Shown: piece by piece, positions 52,486 to 61,086 of the stretch
Position numbering within the stretch: position 1 is the first letter of the stretch
How the letters are laid out: the number at the start of each line of letters is the position of its first letter
Program-made: the position numbers and the translations under genes
Notes under the pieces: generated by a model
Told to the model about the DNA's origin: nothing
The model's database searches: none
Seen by the model: the letters and a program-made list of their open reading frames with translations, nothing else
Assembly (NCBI RefSeq): GCF_934330165.1
Contig: NZ_CAKRGI010000003.1
Span: 61,139 to 125,138 of the forward strand
Length of the DNA: 64,000 nucleotides
DNA from: an uncultured Mediterraneibacter sp.
GTDB taxonomy: Bacteria > Bacillota > Clostridia > Lachnospirales > Lachnospiraceae
Reading direction: 5' to 3'

Positions 52486-52558
52486 AGCTGGAAATCGGAC
52501 TTGAACCGACGACCCCTTCATTACGAGTGAAGTGCTCTACCAACTGAGCCATTCCAGC
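52486..52558 (-). tRNA. tRNA-Thr (anticodon CGT)
   Basis: The minus-strand 73-nt segment folds as a cloverleaf. The acceptor stem GCTGGAA pairs with TTCCAGC, the D arm has GGCTCAGTTGGTAGAGC, the anticodon loop is CTCGTAA with CGT as the anticodon (decodes ACG, threonine), and the T arm has GGTTCAAGTCC. CCA is not encoded. The anticodon stem is CTTCA/TGAAG. The promoter lies at 52588-52616. Confidence 0.95.
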
Positions 52559-52587
52559 ACGAATTGCCACATCTGACAACCTTAATT

Positions 52588-52616
52588 ATTATAACCCTTT
52601 TTTTTTCTAATTTCAA
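52588..52616 (-). promoter_or_regulatory. Promoter of tRNA-Thr
   Basis: On the minus strand TTGAAA (52611-52616) and TATAAT (52588-52593) are 17 bases apart. The T/A-rich gap up to 52650 shows nothing else. Confidence 0.7.
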
Positions 52617-52652
52617 CTATTTTTTTTATTTTTTCAATTATATCCAAATCAG

Positions 52653-52681
52653 TTGACATCCCTATGCCCCGGTGTTATGAT
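52653..52681 (+). promoter_or_regulatory. Sigma-A promoter of the dapA leader
   Basis: TTGACA (52653-52658) and TATGAT (52676-52681) are 17 bases apart, just ahead of the lysine riboswitch. Confidence 0.8.
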
Positions 52682-52689
52682 TTTCTTGA

Positions 52690-52918
52690 ACATCAGAAAC
52701 GTAGGTAGAGGTTGCATTTTTCATAAGTAGGATGACGGATGTGTCAGGAACAGAAGAACTCATCAGAAAGGGAAAGATGCCGAAAGGATGAGGACTCCTG
52801 AGGGCTCATTCTTGGGCATGACATTAAGAGTGGCATGACTGTCATCGCAAGATGGAGAGCTATCTGATTTATACAGTGAAGTATATTTTGGAACGGCGCA
52901 TCTTGCCGTTTCTTTTAT
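52690..52918 (+). promoter_or_regulatory. Lysine riboswitch (L box) with terminator and antiterminator
   Basis: The leader has the L-box blocks in order: GTAGGTAGAGGTTGC (about 52702), AAGTAGGATGAC, AAAGATGCCGAAAGGATGAG (about 52772), GAGGGCTCATTCTTGGGC, and GACTGTCATC near the 3' end. A terminator AACGGC (52892-52897) with GCCGTT (52905-52910) and T-rich tail (52911-52918) follows. GCAAGATG (52847-52854) is fully complementary to CATCTTGC (52899-52906), so it can act as an antiterminator. Lysine binding should sequester the first strand and end transcription before dapA. Confidence 0.93.
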
Positions 52919-52950
52919 TGTTTCACCATTTTAAAGGAGGATAAAAAAGA

Positions 52951-53838
52951 ATGGCAATTTTTAAAGGCGCAGGCGTAGCGATTGCTACACCAATGAAAGA
53001 AAATCTGGAAATTAATTTTGACAAGCTGGATGAGATGCTGGAAGAGCAGATCGCTGGCGGAACTGATGCGATCATCATCTGTGGAACAACCGGTGAATCC
53101 GCTACCATGACAGAAGCTGAACATGCTGAGACGATCCGCTTTGCTGTGGAACGCGTCAACCACCGTATTCCGGTTATTGCAGGAACTGGTTCTAATTGCA
53201 CACGTACTGCCATCGAGCTTTCCAAAGAAGCTGAAAAGGACGGTGCTGACGGACTTCTTCTCGTAACCCCTTACTATAATAAAGCAACCCAGAACGGTCT
53301 CATTAACCACTATACCGCTATCTGTAATGAGGTTAAGATTCCTGCCATCCTCTATAATGTACCAAGCCGTACAGGATGTGGATTGCAGCCACAGACAATT
53401 GCAACGCTGGTAAAAAATGTAGAAAATATCGTCGGTGTCAAGGAAGCTTCAGGAAATATCAGCAATGTAGCACAGATCATGCACTTATGCGATGGAAAGA
53501 TTGATCTGTACTCAGGAAATGATGATCAGGTCGTACCGCTTCTTTCCTTAGGCGGACTCGGAGTCATCTCCGTGCTTTCCAACGTAGCTCCTGCTTATGT
53601 CCACGAGATGTGCTATAAATTCTTCTCAGGAGATATCGCAGGAAGCTGCAAGATGCAGCTGGATGCTCTTCCGCTCATCGATGCATTATTCTGTGAAGTG
53701 AATCCGATCCCTGTAAAGGCTGCCCTGAACATGATGGGAAAAGAAGTCGGAAGTCTTCGTGCTCCGTTGACAGAGATGGAAGATACACATAAAGAAGTCC
53801 TCAGAAAAGCTATGGCTGATCTCGGACTGATCAAATAA
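52951..53838 (+). CDS. dapA: 4-hydroxy-tetrahydrodipicolinate synthase
   Basis: The 295-residue class I aldolase has the DapA motifs: CGTTGESATM (Thr pair about 46-47), ILYNVPSRTG with the catalytic Tyr about 137, and GVKEASGNI with the Schiff-base Lys about 166. It condenses pyruvate with aspartate semialdehyde, first committed step toward diaminopimelate and lysine, and also feeds dipicolinate in spores. The ribosome site is AAAGGAGGATAAAAAAGA. The lysine riboswitch upstream provides end-product control. Confidence 0.96.
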   Translation: MAIFKGAGVAIATPMKENLEINFDKLDEMLEEQIAGGTDAIIICGTTGESATMTEAEHAETIRFAVERVNHRIPVIAGTGSNCTRTAIELSKEAEKDGADGLLLVTPYYNKATQNGLINHYTAICNEVKIPAILYNVPSRTGCGLQPQTIATLVKNVENIVGVKEASGNISNVAQIMHLCDGKIDLYSGNDDQVVPLLSLGGLGVISVLSNVAPAYVHEMCYKFFSGDIAGSCKMQLDALPLIDALFCEVNPIPVKAALNMMGKEVGSLRAPLTEMEDTHKEVLRKAMADLGLIK

Positions 53839-53872
53839 TCTTTCTACATGTTTTTTTGAACTGAATTATTAT

Positions 53873-53907
53873 AAAAGAGGATCTGCTGGTTGACAGATCC
53901 TCTTTTT
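53873..53907. terminator. Terminator after dapA
   Basis: AAAAGAGGATCTG (53873-53885) pairs with CAGATCCTCTTTT (53894-53906) with T to 53907. The A run on the left makes it usable for the convergent ABC exporter genes too. Confidence 0.88.
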
Positions 53908-53986
53908 GCATCTCTCATTTTCCGATCACGACAGGTCATACCCTGGCAGCCTCGTAGCTTTGACTCATGCTTCTTGACTCTCGCTG

Positions 53987-55756
53987 CTAATGTGCAAACT
54001 GACTCTCATAAAGATGTCGGTAGAAGCCCCCCTGTTCAAGCAGGCTTTCATGATTTCCCTGTTCGATCACCTTTCCATCTTTCATGACAAGGATCACATC
54101 TGCCTCCCGGATCGTAGACAGACGATGAGCAACAATAAATGTGGTTCTTCCCTCCATTAGTTTTGCAAATGCTTCCTGAATTTTCAGTTCGGTTCTTGTA
54201 TCGATGGACGAAGTTGCTTCATCCAGAATCAACATTGGCGGACGGCACAGCATGACTCTCGCAATACATAACAGCTGCTTCTGCCCTTGCGACAGACCAC
54301 CACCGTCTTCTGTGATCCATGTATCGTATCCCTTCGGGAGTCTGGAAATATAACTGTGGATGTGGGATGCTTTTGCAGCCTCGATAATTTCTTCCTCTGT
54401 CGCGTCCGGTCTTCCCATCGTGATATTCTCCCGGATCGTCCCCGTCTTAAGCCACGTATCCTGAAGAACCATACCATATCCGGCACGAAGGCTTTTTCTC
54501 GTCACTTCCCGGATGTCAATATCTTCTACTTTGATCCGACCTCCCGTCACATCATAAAACCGCATCAGAAGATTGATCAGAGTCGTCTTGCCACAGCCTG
54601 TCGGTCCGACGATCGCGATCTTTTGTCCCGGCTTCACATCCAGATTAAAATCTTCAATCAGCTTCTGCTCAGGAACATAAGAAAATGATACATCTTCGAT
54701 CTTGACATTTCCATCAATGTCTTTCAGCACCACTGCCTGCTCCGGTTCCGGGATCTGTGGTTCCTCCTCGATCAGTTCAAACACTCTCTGAGCACATGCG
54801 ATCGCATTCTGAAATTCCGTTACGACACCTGAAATTTCATTGAATGGCTTCGTATACTGGTTCGCATAACTTAAGAAACTCGACAACTGTCCTACTGTCA
54901 GTGATCCTCTTACCACCGCAAATGCTCCGGTGATTCCGACTCCCGTATACACAAGACTGTTGATGAACCGGGTGGAAGGATTCGTGATCGAGGAAAAGAA
55001 CGTTGCTCTTAACGATGCTCTGTTCAGTCTTTCATTGATCTCATCAAACCGTTCTGTTACGTCTTCCCCTCTGCCAAATGCCTGAACTACTTTCTGATTT
55101 CCAATCATTTCATCGATCAGCCCGGTCTGTTCTCCTCTGGTTTCAGACTGGATCTTAAACATACTGAAGGTTCTCTTTGCGATAAAATTCGCCACGAAAA
55201 ATGACAGTGGAGTAATCAGTACAACAACTACCGTAATCTTCACATTAACCGAAAGCATAAAACAGAACGTTCCAAGGATCGTTGCCACGCCTGTAAATAA
55301 CTGCGTAAATCCCATCAGCAATCCATCTGAAAACTGATCCACATCTGCAATTACACGGCTGACAACTTCTCCATATGAATGTCCGTCAATATATTTCAAA
55401 GGAAGGATCTCGATTTTATGAAATGCTTCATTTCTGATATCTCTTACGATCTGATACGTCATTTTATTGTTGCATACATTCATCAGCCACTGTGCCAGTG
55501 CCGTCACCAGCGTACAGATACCGATCTGAACCATCACTCGCAATACTCCCGGAAAATCTACATTTCCTCTGCTGACGATAAAGTCAACTGCATGACCTGT
55601 CAGCTTTGGGATATACAGGGTCAGAGCAACTGATACCGTTGCAAGTAAAATGGAGAAGATCAGGAAAATCCTGTATTTTCCTAACCGTTCAAATACTTTC
55701 TTCAGAGTTGCCCCCTGATCTACTTTTTTCTTATTATTTCCTGATCGATCAGCCAT
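53987..55756 (-). CDS. ABC exporter half-transporter, consensus ATPase site subunit
   Basis: The 589-residue half-transporter has six membrane helices (about 30-330) and an ATPase domain with Walker A VGPTGCGKTTLINLLM (about 383-398), signature LSQGQKQLL, Walker B LILDEATSSID with the catalytic Glu present, and H-loop IVAHRLSTI. It pairs with the upstream half (overlap 8 bases) to form a heterodimeric exporter of the LmrCD/BmrCD/TM287-288 type. The substrate may be drugs, lipids or peptides. The signature LSQGQ is a mild variant of LSGGQ. Confidence 0.9.
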   Translation of the reverse strand: MADRSGNNKKKVDQGATLKKVFERLGKYRIFLIFSILLATVSVALTLYIPKLTGHAVDFIVSRGNVDFPGVLRVMVQIGICTLVTALAQWLMNVCNNKMTYQIVRDIRNEAFHKIEILPLKYIDGHSYGEVVSRVIADVDQFSDGLLMGFTQLFTGVATILGTFCFMLSVNVKITVVVVLITPLSFFVANFIAKRTFSMFKIQSETRGEQTGLIDEMIGNQKVVQAFGRGEDVTERFDEINERLNRASLRATFFSSITNPSTRFINSLVYTGVGITGAFAVVRGSLTVGQLSSFLSYANQYTKPFNEISGVVTEFQNAIACAQRVFELIEEEPQIPEPEQAVVLKDIDGNVKIEDVSFSYVPEQKLIEDFNLDVKPGQKIAIVGPTGCGKTTLINLLMRFYDVTGGRIKVEDIDIREVTRKSLRAGYGMVLQDTWLKTGTIRENITMGRPDATEEEIIEAAKASHIHSYISRLPKGYDTWITEDGGGLSQGQKQLLCIARVMLCRPPMLILDEATSSIDTRTELKIQEAFAKLMEGRTTFIVAHRLSTIREADVILVMKDGKVIEQGNHESLLEQGGFYRHLYESQFAH

Positions 55757-57497
55757 TTGCTACTTCCTCCTTCGGGAACTGTGAGTAATAGATTTCCTGA
55801 TAAACCGGACATCCCGCAAGTAATTCTTCATGCGTACCGATTCCTGCAACTGCACCGTCATCCAGTACAATGATCTGATCTGCATACTGGATGGAAGAAG
55901 CCCGTTGGGATACGATAAAGACGGTCGGATTTTCTTTCATGTCATGGATTGCCATCCGCAATGCCGCATCTGTCGCGAAATCAAGTGCCGATGCACTGTC
56001 GTCTAAAATCAGGATTTCCGGCCGGCGTACCAATGCTCTCGCAATCGTAAGCCTCTGCTTCTGTCCACCGGAAAGATTTCTTCCCCCCTGCTCGATTCCA
56101 AATTCAAGTCTTCCTGCTTTATTATCAACAAATTCTTTTGCCTGGGAGATCATCAGTGCTTCGTCCATCGCCTCTTCAGTTGCATCTTCTTTTCCCCAAC
56201 GCAGATTATCTGCAATCGTTCCTTTAAAAAGAACTGCTTTCTGAAGAACCATACCAATATGATCCCTTAAATTCCCGGTATCATATTCTTTAATATTTTT
56301 ACCAAAGATCTTTATCTCTCCTTTTGTTGCGTCATAAAATCTCGGTATCATATTCACCAGTGAAGACTTTCCTGATCCCGTTCCTCCGATGATACCAATC
56401 GTCTGTCCTCTTTTTGCAGAGAAGGTAATATCTGAAAGTGATTCTCCTGCTGCCCCTTTATAAGTCAGGGATACATGATCAAATTCCACTGCCGGAACAG
56501 TCGGGTTATCCACATTGATACCATCATTCCACAGAAGTTTTCCACTTTCCATGGATGGTTTTTCATCAAGAATGCTTTCGATCCGGTTTCCGCAGGCAAC
56601 TGCCTTTGTGACAGAAATGATCAGATTTGCCAGTTTGACCAGTTCAATCAGGATCTGTGACATATAGTTCAGAAGAGCCACAACCTGTCCCTGGGTCAGA
56701 TCTCCGATATTGACTCTCATCGCTCCGATATAGATCAGGACAATGATTGCACCATTGACGATCATATAGGTAAGCGGATTCATCAGGCCTGAAATCCGTC
56801 CAACAAACTTTTGTGCGTCGGTCAGCGTCTGATTTTCTTCCTCATAACGCTGAATCTCATCCTCTTCTTTATTAAACGCACGGATCACTCTCGCTCCTGT
56901 AAGATTCTCTCTGGTCGTAAGAAGTACGCTGTCCAGATTTGACTGTACTTTTTTATATAATGGCATCGTGACCAGCATGATTCCAAATACCACGACTGAT
57001 AAAAGCGGAATTGTGACAACAAAGACCAGTGCGGCCTTTGCATCTACCGTAAATGCCATAATCATTGCACCAAATACGATAAAAGGAGACCTGAGGAACA
57101 GACGCAGTACCAGATTCACGCCTGACTGCACCTGATTGATATCACTGGTCATCCTTGTGATCAATGTCGATGTTCCCAATGTATCCATCTCTGTAAATGT
57201 AAACTTCTGGATATGTTCAAATAACGTATGCCGCACACCTGTCGCAAATCCAGATGCTGCCTTTGCCGCAAAATACTGTGCTGTGATAGAGCAGACCAGC
57301 CCGATGATTCCCAGTACGATCAGTACAAAGCACATCTTTACAATATAGGATCTGTCTTTCTGTGCGATTCCCACATCGATCACTGCTGCCATAACCAGCG
57401 GCACAAAAAGTTCAAACGACGCCTCCAGCATCTTGAACAACGGAGCCAGTACTGACTCCTTCTTATAATCCTTCAAATGTACAAGTAAAGATTTCAT
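55749..57497 (-). CDS. ABC exporter half-transporter, degenerate ATPase site subunit
   Basis: The 582-residue half-transporter has six membrane helices and an ATPase domain with Walker A GGTGSGKSSLVNMIPR and a normal signature NLSGGQKQRLTIARAL. The Walker B region reads LILDDSASALD, with Asp where the catalytic Glu should be, and the H-loop reads IVSQRASSI, with Gln in place of His. This is the asymmetry of heterodimeric exporters, in which one composite site is non-hydrolysing. Its stop overlaps the next gene by 8 bases. Confidence 0.9.
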   Translation of the reverse strand: MKSLLVHLKDYKKESVLAPLFKMLEASFELFVPLVMAAVIDVGIAQKDRSYIVKMCFVLIVLGIIGLVCSITAQYFAAKAASGFATGVRHTLFEHIQKFTFTEMDTLGTSTLITRMTSDINQVQSGVNLVLRLFLRSPFIVFGAMIMAFTVDAKAALVFVVTIPLLSVVVFGIMLVTMPLYKKVQSNLDSVLLTTRENLTGARVIRAFNKEEDEIQRYEEENQTLTDAQKFVGRISGLMNPLTYMIVNGAIIVLIYIGAMRVNIGDLTQGQVVALLNYMSQILIELVKLANLIISVTKAVACGNRIESILDEKPSMESGKLLWNDGINVDNPTVPAVEFDHVSLTYKGAAGESLSDITFSAKRGQTIGIIGGTGSGKSSLVNMIPRFYDATKGEIKIFGKNIKEYDTGNLRDHIGMVLQKAVLFKGTIADNLRWGKEDATEEAMDEALMISQAKEFVDNKAGRLEFGIEQGGRNLSGGQKQRLTIARALVRRPEILILDDSASALDFATDAALRMAIHDMKENPTVFIVSQRASSIQYADQIIVLDDGAVAGIGTHEELLAGCPVYQEIYYSQFPKEEVANG

Positions 57498-57576
57498 CCT
57501 TTTTTCTCCACCCTTTCCGAGAACCTGTATTTTTTCTCCCTCTTAGTATATACCAGGAAGCAGAAAAAATCGGGCT

Positions 57577-58182
57577 TTATTCAAGCCCGATCTGTTCAAC
57601 CTGTCTGCTGATCCGCATCGCTTTTGCATATGCCATCAGACGTTCCGTAGAACGCTTATCATACTTCTTATACTTTTCAATGATCAGTTCAAAAATTTCT
57701 TTTGGTATATCATTCTTAAATCTTACACAATCACACACACTTCTGTCAATATCATATACCTTATAACTGCCATATTCCGTATTGAAAACTTTCTGATCTT
57801 CCTCAAATGCCTTCTCCGAAAAATAATGCCTGCATACATCAAAATTCATCTTCATCTTGTGACGGTCGCTTCTCTTCGTCGCGATCGATAAAACCTGTGG
57901 TTCCACATCAATGAGTCCCATATAATAACAGGCACTGTCTGCACAGATCACTGCATTTTCATTCACGCGGGCTACTTCTACCGCCTTATAATCTTCCGGC
58001 TTGCCATACACATCACTGTTCACCCAGTAATGACCATGTGCGATCTTTTCAAGCTTTTCCTCTGCCGTCAACAGACCGATCTGTCGATTCGTCAATCCCT
58101 CTTTCATCAGATCTTCTGTGTCGATATATCCTTTATATTTTTCTGAAATATTCCTAACTTTGTCATAAATAATCTGTCTCAT
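57577..58182 (-). CDS. AbiEi-like antitoxin-domain protein without a toxin partner
   Basis: The 201-residue protein starts with a winged-helix segment GYIDTEDLMKEGLTNRQIGLLTAEEKLEKIAHGHYWV (about 18-54), typical of the AbiEi antitoxin N-terminal domain, followed by the AbiEi-like C-terminal part with VICADSACYYMGL and YDIDRSVCDCVRF. In type IV toxin-antitoxin pairs this protein represses the operon and counters the nucleotidyltransferase toxin AbiEii. No AbiEii gene is next to it, so it is an orphan or works as a regulator. It is monocistronic. Confidence 0.75.
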   Translation of the reverse strand: MRQIIYDKVRNISEKYKGYIDTEDLMKEGLTNRQIGLLTAEEKLEKIAHGHYWVNSDVYGKPEDYKAVEVARVNENAVICADSACYYMGLIDVEPQVLSIATKRSDRHKMKMNFDVCRHYFSEKAFEEDQKVFNTEYGSYKVYDIDRSVCDCVRFKNDIPKEIFELIIEKYKKYDKRSTERLMAYAKAMRISRQVEQIGLE

Positions 58183-58352
58183 AGCTAATTTTCCTCACTT
58201 CATGTACGTAATACTCTAAAGATGTCCTCTTATAATTTAAGAATATTTTCCCCCTAGTCCTCATTGAACGTATTGTAACATCAATTTATTTTTTTTACAA
58301 GGCATGGATTTACCATATTTCGCACTTATTTTTTAACTTTTTTTACAAGAAG

Positions 58353-58361
58353 TGTTATAAT
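58353..58361 (+). promoter_or_regulatory. Extended -10 promoter upstream of the YitT genes
   Basis: TGTTATAAT is an extended -10 element. The leader to the YitT start at 58547 would be about 180 bases and carries a CCGGT/ACCGG hairpin (58384-58401) and a short ORF. The rest of 58183-58352 is AT-rich with nothing else that I can support. Confidence 0.5.
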
Positions 58362-58403
58362 ATTATCAAAAATATTATTGCATCCGGTCCTGAAAAACCG
58401 GAA

Positions 58404-58529
58404 ATGGATTACCACATCCACGGAGCAGATGAAGTTCTTCTTATCCTGGAAATGGAAGAAGCCGTTCTTATTTATTATGGAAGCGATCAAAAATCTGCTC
58501 GCTATTTAACAGAAACTCTGTATTTCTGA
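58404..58529 (+). CDS. Short ORF in the YitT leader, possible gene remnant
   Basis: A 41-codon frame starts MDYHIHGADEVLLILEMEEA and ends 17 bases before the YitT start codon. Coding-like composition continues upstream without a start (SGPEKPE), which fits a remnant of a longer gene. The ribosome site is weak (CCGGAA). No family recognised. Confidence 0.25.
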   Translation: MDYHIHGADEVLLILEMEEAVLIYYGSDQKSARYLTETLYF

Positions 58530-58546
58530 TCAACGGAGGCTGATTT

Positions 58547-59404
58547 ATGTCTGTAAAAGATTTAAAAGAAAAAGGAACTTATTTTCTTCTTCTGACAGGC
58601 AGCACATTACTTATGGCTGTCGGTACTTATTTTTTCAAATTTACCAATAACTTTACATTTGGCGGAATCACTGGTCTGGCAGTCCTTATTGCTAAAACCG
58701 GTGTAATGTCCGCCAGCGATTTCAACTTGGCTGCAAGTATGATCCTTCTGCTCGTCGGCATGATCATCCTTGGCAGAAAATTTGCTGCAAAAACTGCTTA
58801 TTGCAGCATTCTTCTTTCCGTCACGCTCTCTCTTCTGGAACGGATCTGTCCCATGACTCAGCCGCTGACGGATCAGCCTATGCTGGAATTATGCTTTGCG
58901 ATCGCACTTCCCGCACTTGGATCTGCCGTTCTTTTTAATATTGGTTCGTCCAGTGGCGGAACGGACATTATTGCCATGATCCTGAAAAAATACTCCAGCT
59001 TTGATATTGGTCATGCCCTGCTTGCATCCGATATCCTGATCACGATCGCTGGTTTCTTTGTCTTTGACATTAAGACCGGTCTGTATTCTCTGCTGGGACT
59101 GACCGTCCGGTCTTTTATGGTAGACAGCTTTATAGAAAGTCTGAATCTTTCCAAATATTTTAACGTTGTCTGTGATCATCCTGACATAATCTGCGATTTT
59201 ATTGTCCATACGCTGAACCGCAGTGCCAGTGTATGCCATGCCAGGGGAGCTTATTCAGGTCAGGATAAATATATTATTTTTACAGCATTAAACCGCACCC
59301 AGGCAGTGCAGTTACGAAACTTTATCCGTCAGAATGAACCAACTGCATTTATCCTGATTTCCAATACAAGTGAGATCATCGGAAAAGGATTCCACAGTAT
59401 CTGA
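58547..59404 (+). CDS. YitT family membrane protein
   Basis: The 285-residue protein has five or six N-terminal membrane helices with the YitT features FKFTNNFTFGGITGLAVLIA and NIGSSSGGTDIIAMILKKYS (about 126-145), then a cytoplasmic DUF2179 domain (about 210-285). YitT proteins are of unknown function, often annotated as membrane transporters or DUF161. CGGAGGCTGATTT precedes the ATG. A second YitT gene follows after 66 bases. Confidence 0.88.
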   Translation: MSVKDLKEKGTYFLLLTGSTLLMAVGTYFFKFTNNFTFGGITGLAVLIAKTGVMSASDFNLAASMILLLVGMIILGRKFAAKTAYCSILLSVTLSLLERICPMTQPLTDQPMLELCFAIALPALGSAVLFNIGSSSGGTDIIAMILKKYSSFDIGHALLASDILITIAGFFVFDIKTGLYSLLGLTVRSFMVDSFIESLNLSKYFNVVCDHPDIICDFIVHTLNRSASVCHARGAYSGQDKYIIFTALNRTQAVQLRNFIRQNEPTAFILISNTSEIIGKGFHSI

Positions 59405-59470
59405 TTGCTGGACTTTTCTCTTGATTTATGGTAGGATAACACATATTTTTCATCAGGAGGTAAAGACAGA

Positions 59471-60307
59471 TTGAATAAAAAAGTGAACGTATTACTCTCG
59501 TATCTCGCAATCATTCTCGGAGCATTGATGGCCAGTTTCTCTGTTGCCTGTATTCTGCTCCCAAATGACGCCATTGACTATGGCACTGCCGGCATTGCGA
59601 TCCTTATCAGCAAAATGACCGGTTATTCACTTTCTCTTTGCGTTCTTTTTGTCTTTCTTCCTTTTCTGATTGCCGGCATTATCATGCTGGGGAAATATTT
59701 CTTTGCCAAAGCATTTATCGGATTTGCAGTCTATACACTGGGGCTTGCCTATTTTGAAAAAATCCCGTTTGAATTAAATACAGAACATTTCCTTGCAGTT
59801 GCATTTGGCGGTGCGATCCTTGGTATCGGACTTTCCCTCATTCTAAGGAATGGAGGCTGTATTGACGGCTCTGAAATATTTGCCAATATTATCGTACATC
59901 AGATTTACAACAGAACCGGGAAAGACTACAGTATTTCCTACATATTGATCGGATTTAATCTCGTTGTATATCTTGCGGTTTTTGTACTCATCAACCGAGA
60001 TTCTGCCATGCTGAGTCTTCTGGTATACATTATTGCCACAGCAATGATCGATCATTTTACAGACCATTTTGAAGCGATCAAGCAGGTCACGATCATCACC
60101 AAAGATCCAGACAAAATCATCCGACAGATCAAAGAAGACCTTAACAAAACCTGCACGATCATTAATTCTTCCGGTGTCATTGCCGGAGAAAATAAAACTC
60201 TGATCTGTTATGTAAATTATTTTGAACTTCAGAAAGTAAAGACGATCATCTCTGAAAATAAGGGAACTTTCAGTACCGTTTCCACGATTGAAGAAATTCT
60301 CAGATAG
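59471..60307 (+). CDS. YitT family membrane protein, TTG start
   Basis: The start is TTG at 59471, set by AGGAGGTAAAGACAGA directly upstream. The 278-residue protein has the same layout as its neighbour: membrane helices, PNDAIDYGTAGIAILISKM, ILRNGGCIDGSEIFANIIV, and a C-terminal DUF2179 domain (VTIITKDPDKIIRQIKEDL). The pair probably arose by an old duplication, as sequence identity is modest. Function unknown. Confidence 0.88.
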   Translation: MNKKVNVLLSYLAIILGALMASFSVACILLPNDAIDYGTAGIAILISKMTGYSLSLCVLFVFLPFLIAGIIMLGKYFFAKAFIGFAVYTLGLAYFEKIPFELNTEHFLAVAFGGAILGIGLSLILRNGGCIDGSEIFANIIVHQIYNRTGKDYSISYILIGFNLVVYLAVFVLINRDSAMLSLLVYIIATAMIDHFTDHFEAIKQVTIITKDPDKIIRQIKEDLNKTCTIINSSGVIAGENKTLICYVNYFELQKVKTIISENKGTFSTVSTIEEILR

Positions 60308-60367
60308 TCTTTCTATAATATGGATCTATCGAATGGATATATAAATATGAAAGGAATGATAAAAACT

Positions 60368-60904
60368 ATGAATATTACCGTTTATCTCGGGGCTTTTCCC
60401 GGAAATGATCCCTCCCTTGAGCTTGCAGTAAAAGAACTCGGCACCTGGATTGGAAAAAGCCACAATGCACTCATCTATGGCGGTTCAAAATCCGGTCTTA
60501 TGGGATTGATCGCAGAAAGCACACTTCTTGCCGGCGGGAAAGTAACCGGTGTAGAGCCTCAATTTTTTATAGACAGTGAACTCCAGCACGATGGATTGAC
60601 ACAGCTCATTGTCACAACAGATATGGAAGAACGAAAAGCGAAAATGATCGATCTTGGGGATGCTTTTATTGCATTTCCCGGTGGAACAGGAACATTGGAA
60701 GAAATTGCAGAGATCATTTCAAAAGTGTCCTTAAAACAGCTTGATGCTCCCTGTATCCTCTATAACCTGAACGGTTACTATGATCACCTGAAAGCTCTTC
60801 TCGCTCTTATGATCGAAAAGGGACTGTCTTCCGAAGAGCGGCAGGAGGGGATCTTTTTTGCCGAGAACCTGGAAGAAATACGGCAGATTCTCAGTGGGGA
60901 ATGA
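60368..60904 (+). CDS. LOG/TIGR00730 family Rossmann-fold phosphoribohydrolase-like protein
   Basis: The start at 60368 (MNITVYLGAFPGNDPSLELA) has AAAGGA 13 bases upstream. The 178-residue protein has the family motifs IYGGSKSGLMG (about 35-45) and AFPGGTGTLEEI (about 97-108), the PGGxGTxxE nucleotide-binding signature of LOG-type enzymes, which release the base from nucleoside 5'-monophosphates. A hairpin (60925-60935 with 60941-60951) follows without a T run. It is the last gene before the AT-rich repeat region. Confidence 0.88.
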   Translation: MNITVYLGAFPGNDPSLELAVKELGTWIGKSHNALIYGGSKSGLMGLIAESTLLAGGKVTGVEPQFFIDSELQHDGLTQLIVTTDMEERKAKMIDLGDAFIAFPGGTGTLEEIAEIISKVSLKQLDAPCILYNLNGYYDHLKALLALMIEKGLSSEERQEGIFFAENLEEIRQILSGE

Positions 60905-60956
60905 CCGTATCTTATCTTTTTTATATAGAACCAGCTCCAAGCTGGTTCTATCGGCC

Positions 60957-61086
60957 TCATATGTGCAAATCAGAATGAAAACCATACCTGTTACGTCCTA
61001 TCATCTCGTCATCTTCCAGTGGCATTCCACAACACTGACAAATAAGGATAGTAGTTGTAAAAACTTCACATTTTTCATATTTTAGG
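60957..61086 (-). pseudogene. Zn-ribbon gene remnant at the edge of the repeat region
   Basis: One minus-strand frame running out of the 40-bp direct repeat reads LICQCCGMPLEDDEMIGRNR and ends HSDLHI stop at 60957. CQxCGMPL is the signature of small putative zinc-ribbon (Zn_ribbon_2-like) proteins, whose later CxYCY pair is missing. No start codon or ribosome site is in this frame, so I read it as a fragment of a broken gene. Confidence 0.45.
61047..61086. repeat. 40-bp direct repeat, copy 1
   Basis: The segment is identical to 62670-62709 over all 40 bases and the flanking bases differ on both sides. It begins GATAGTAGTTGTAAAAACTT on the plus strand. It contains the last three codons and stop of the TOTE fragment and marks its truncation point. 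Confidence 0.9.

Noticed and set aside
60925..60951. Hairpin after the LOG-family gene as an intrinsic terminator
   Set aside because: The 11-bp stem is perfect but no T run follows on either strand, so I do not list it as a terminator.
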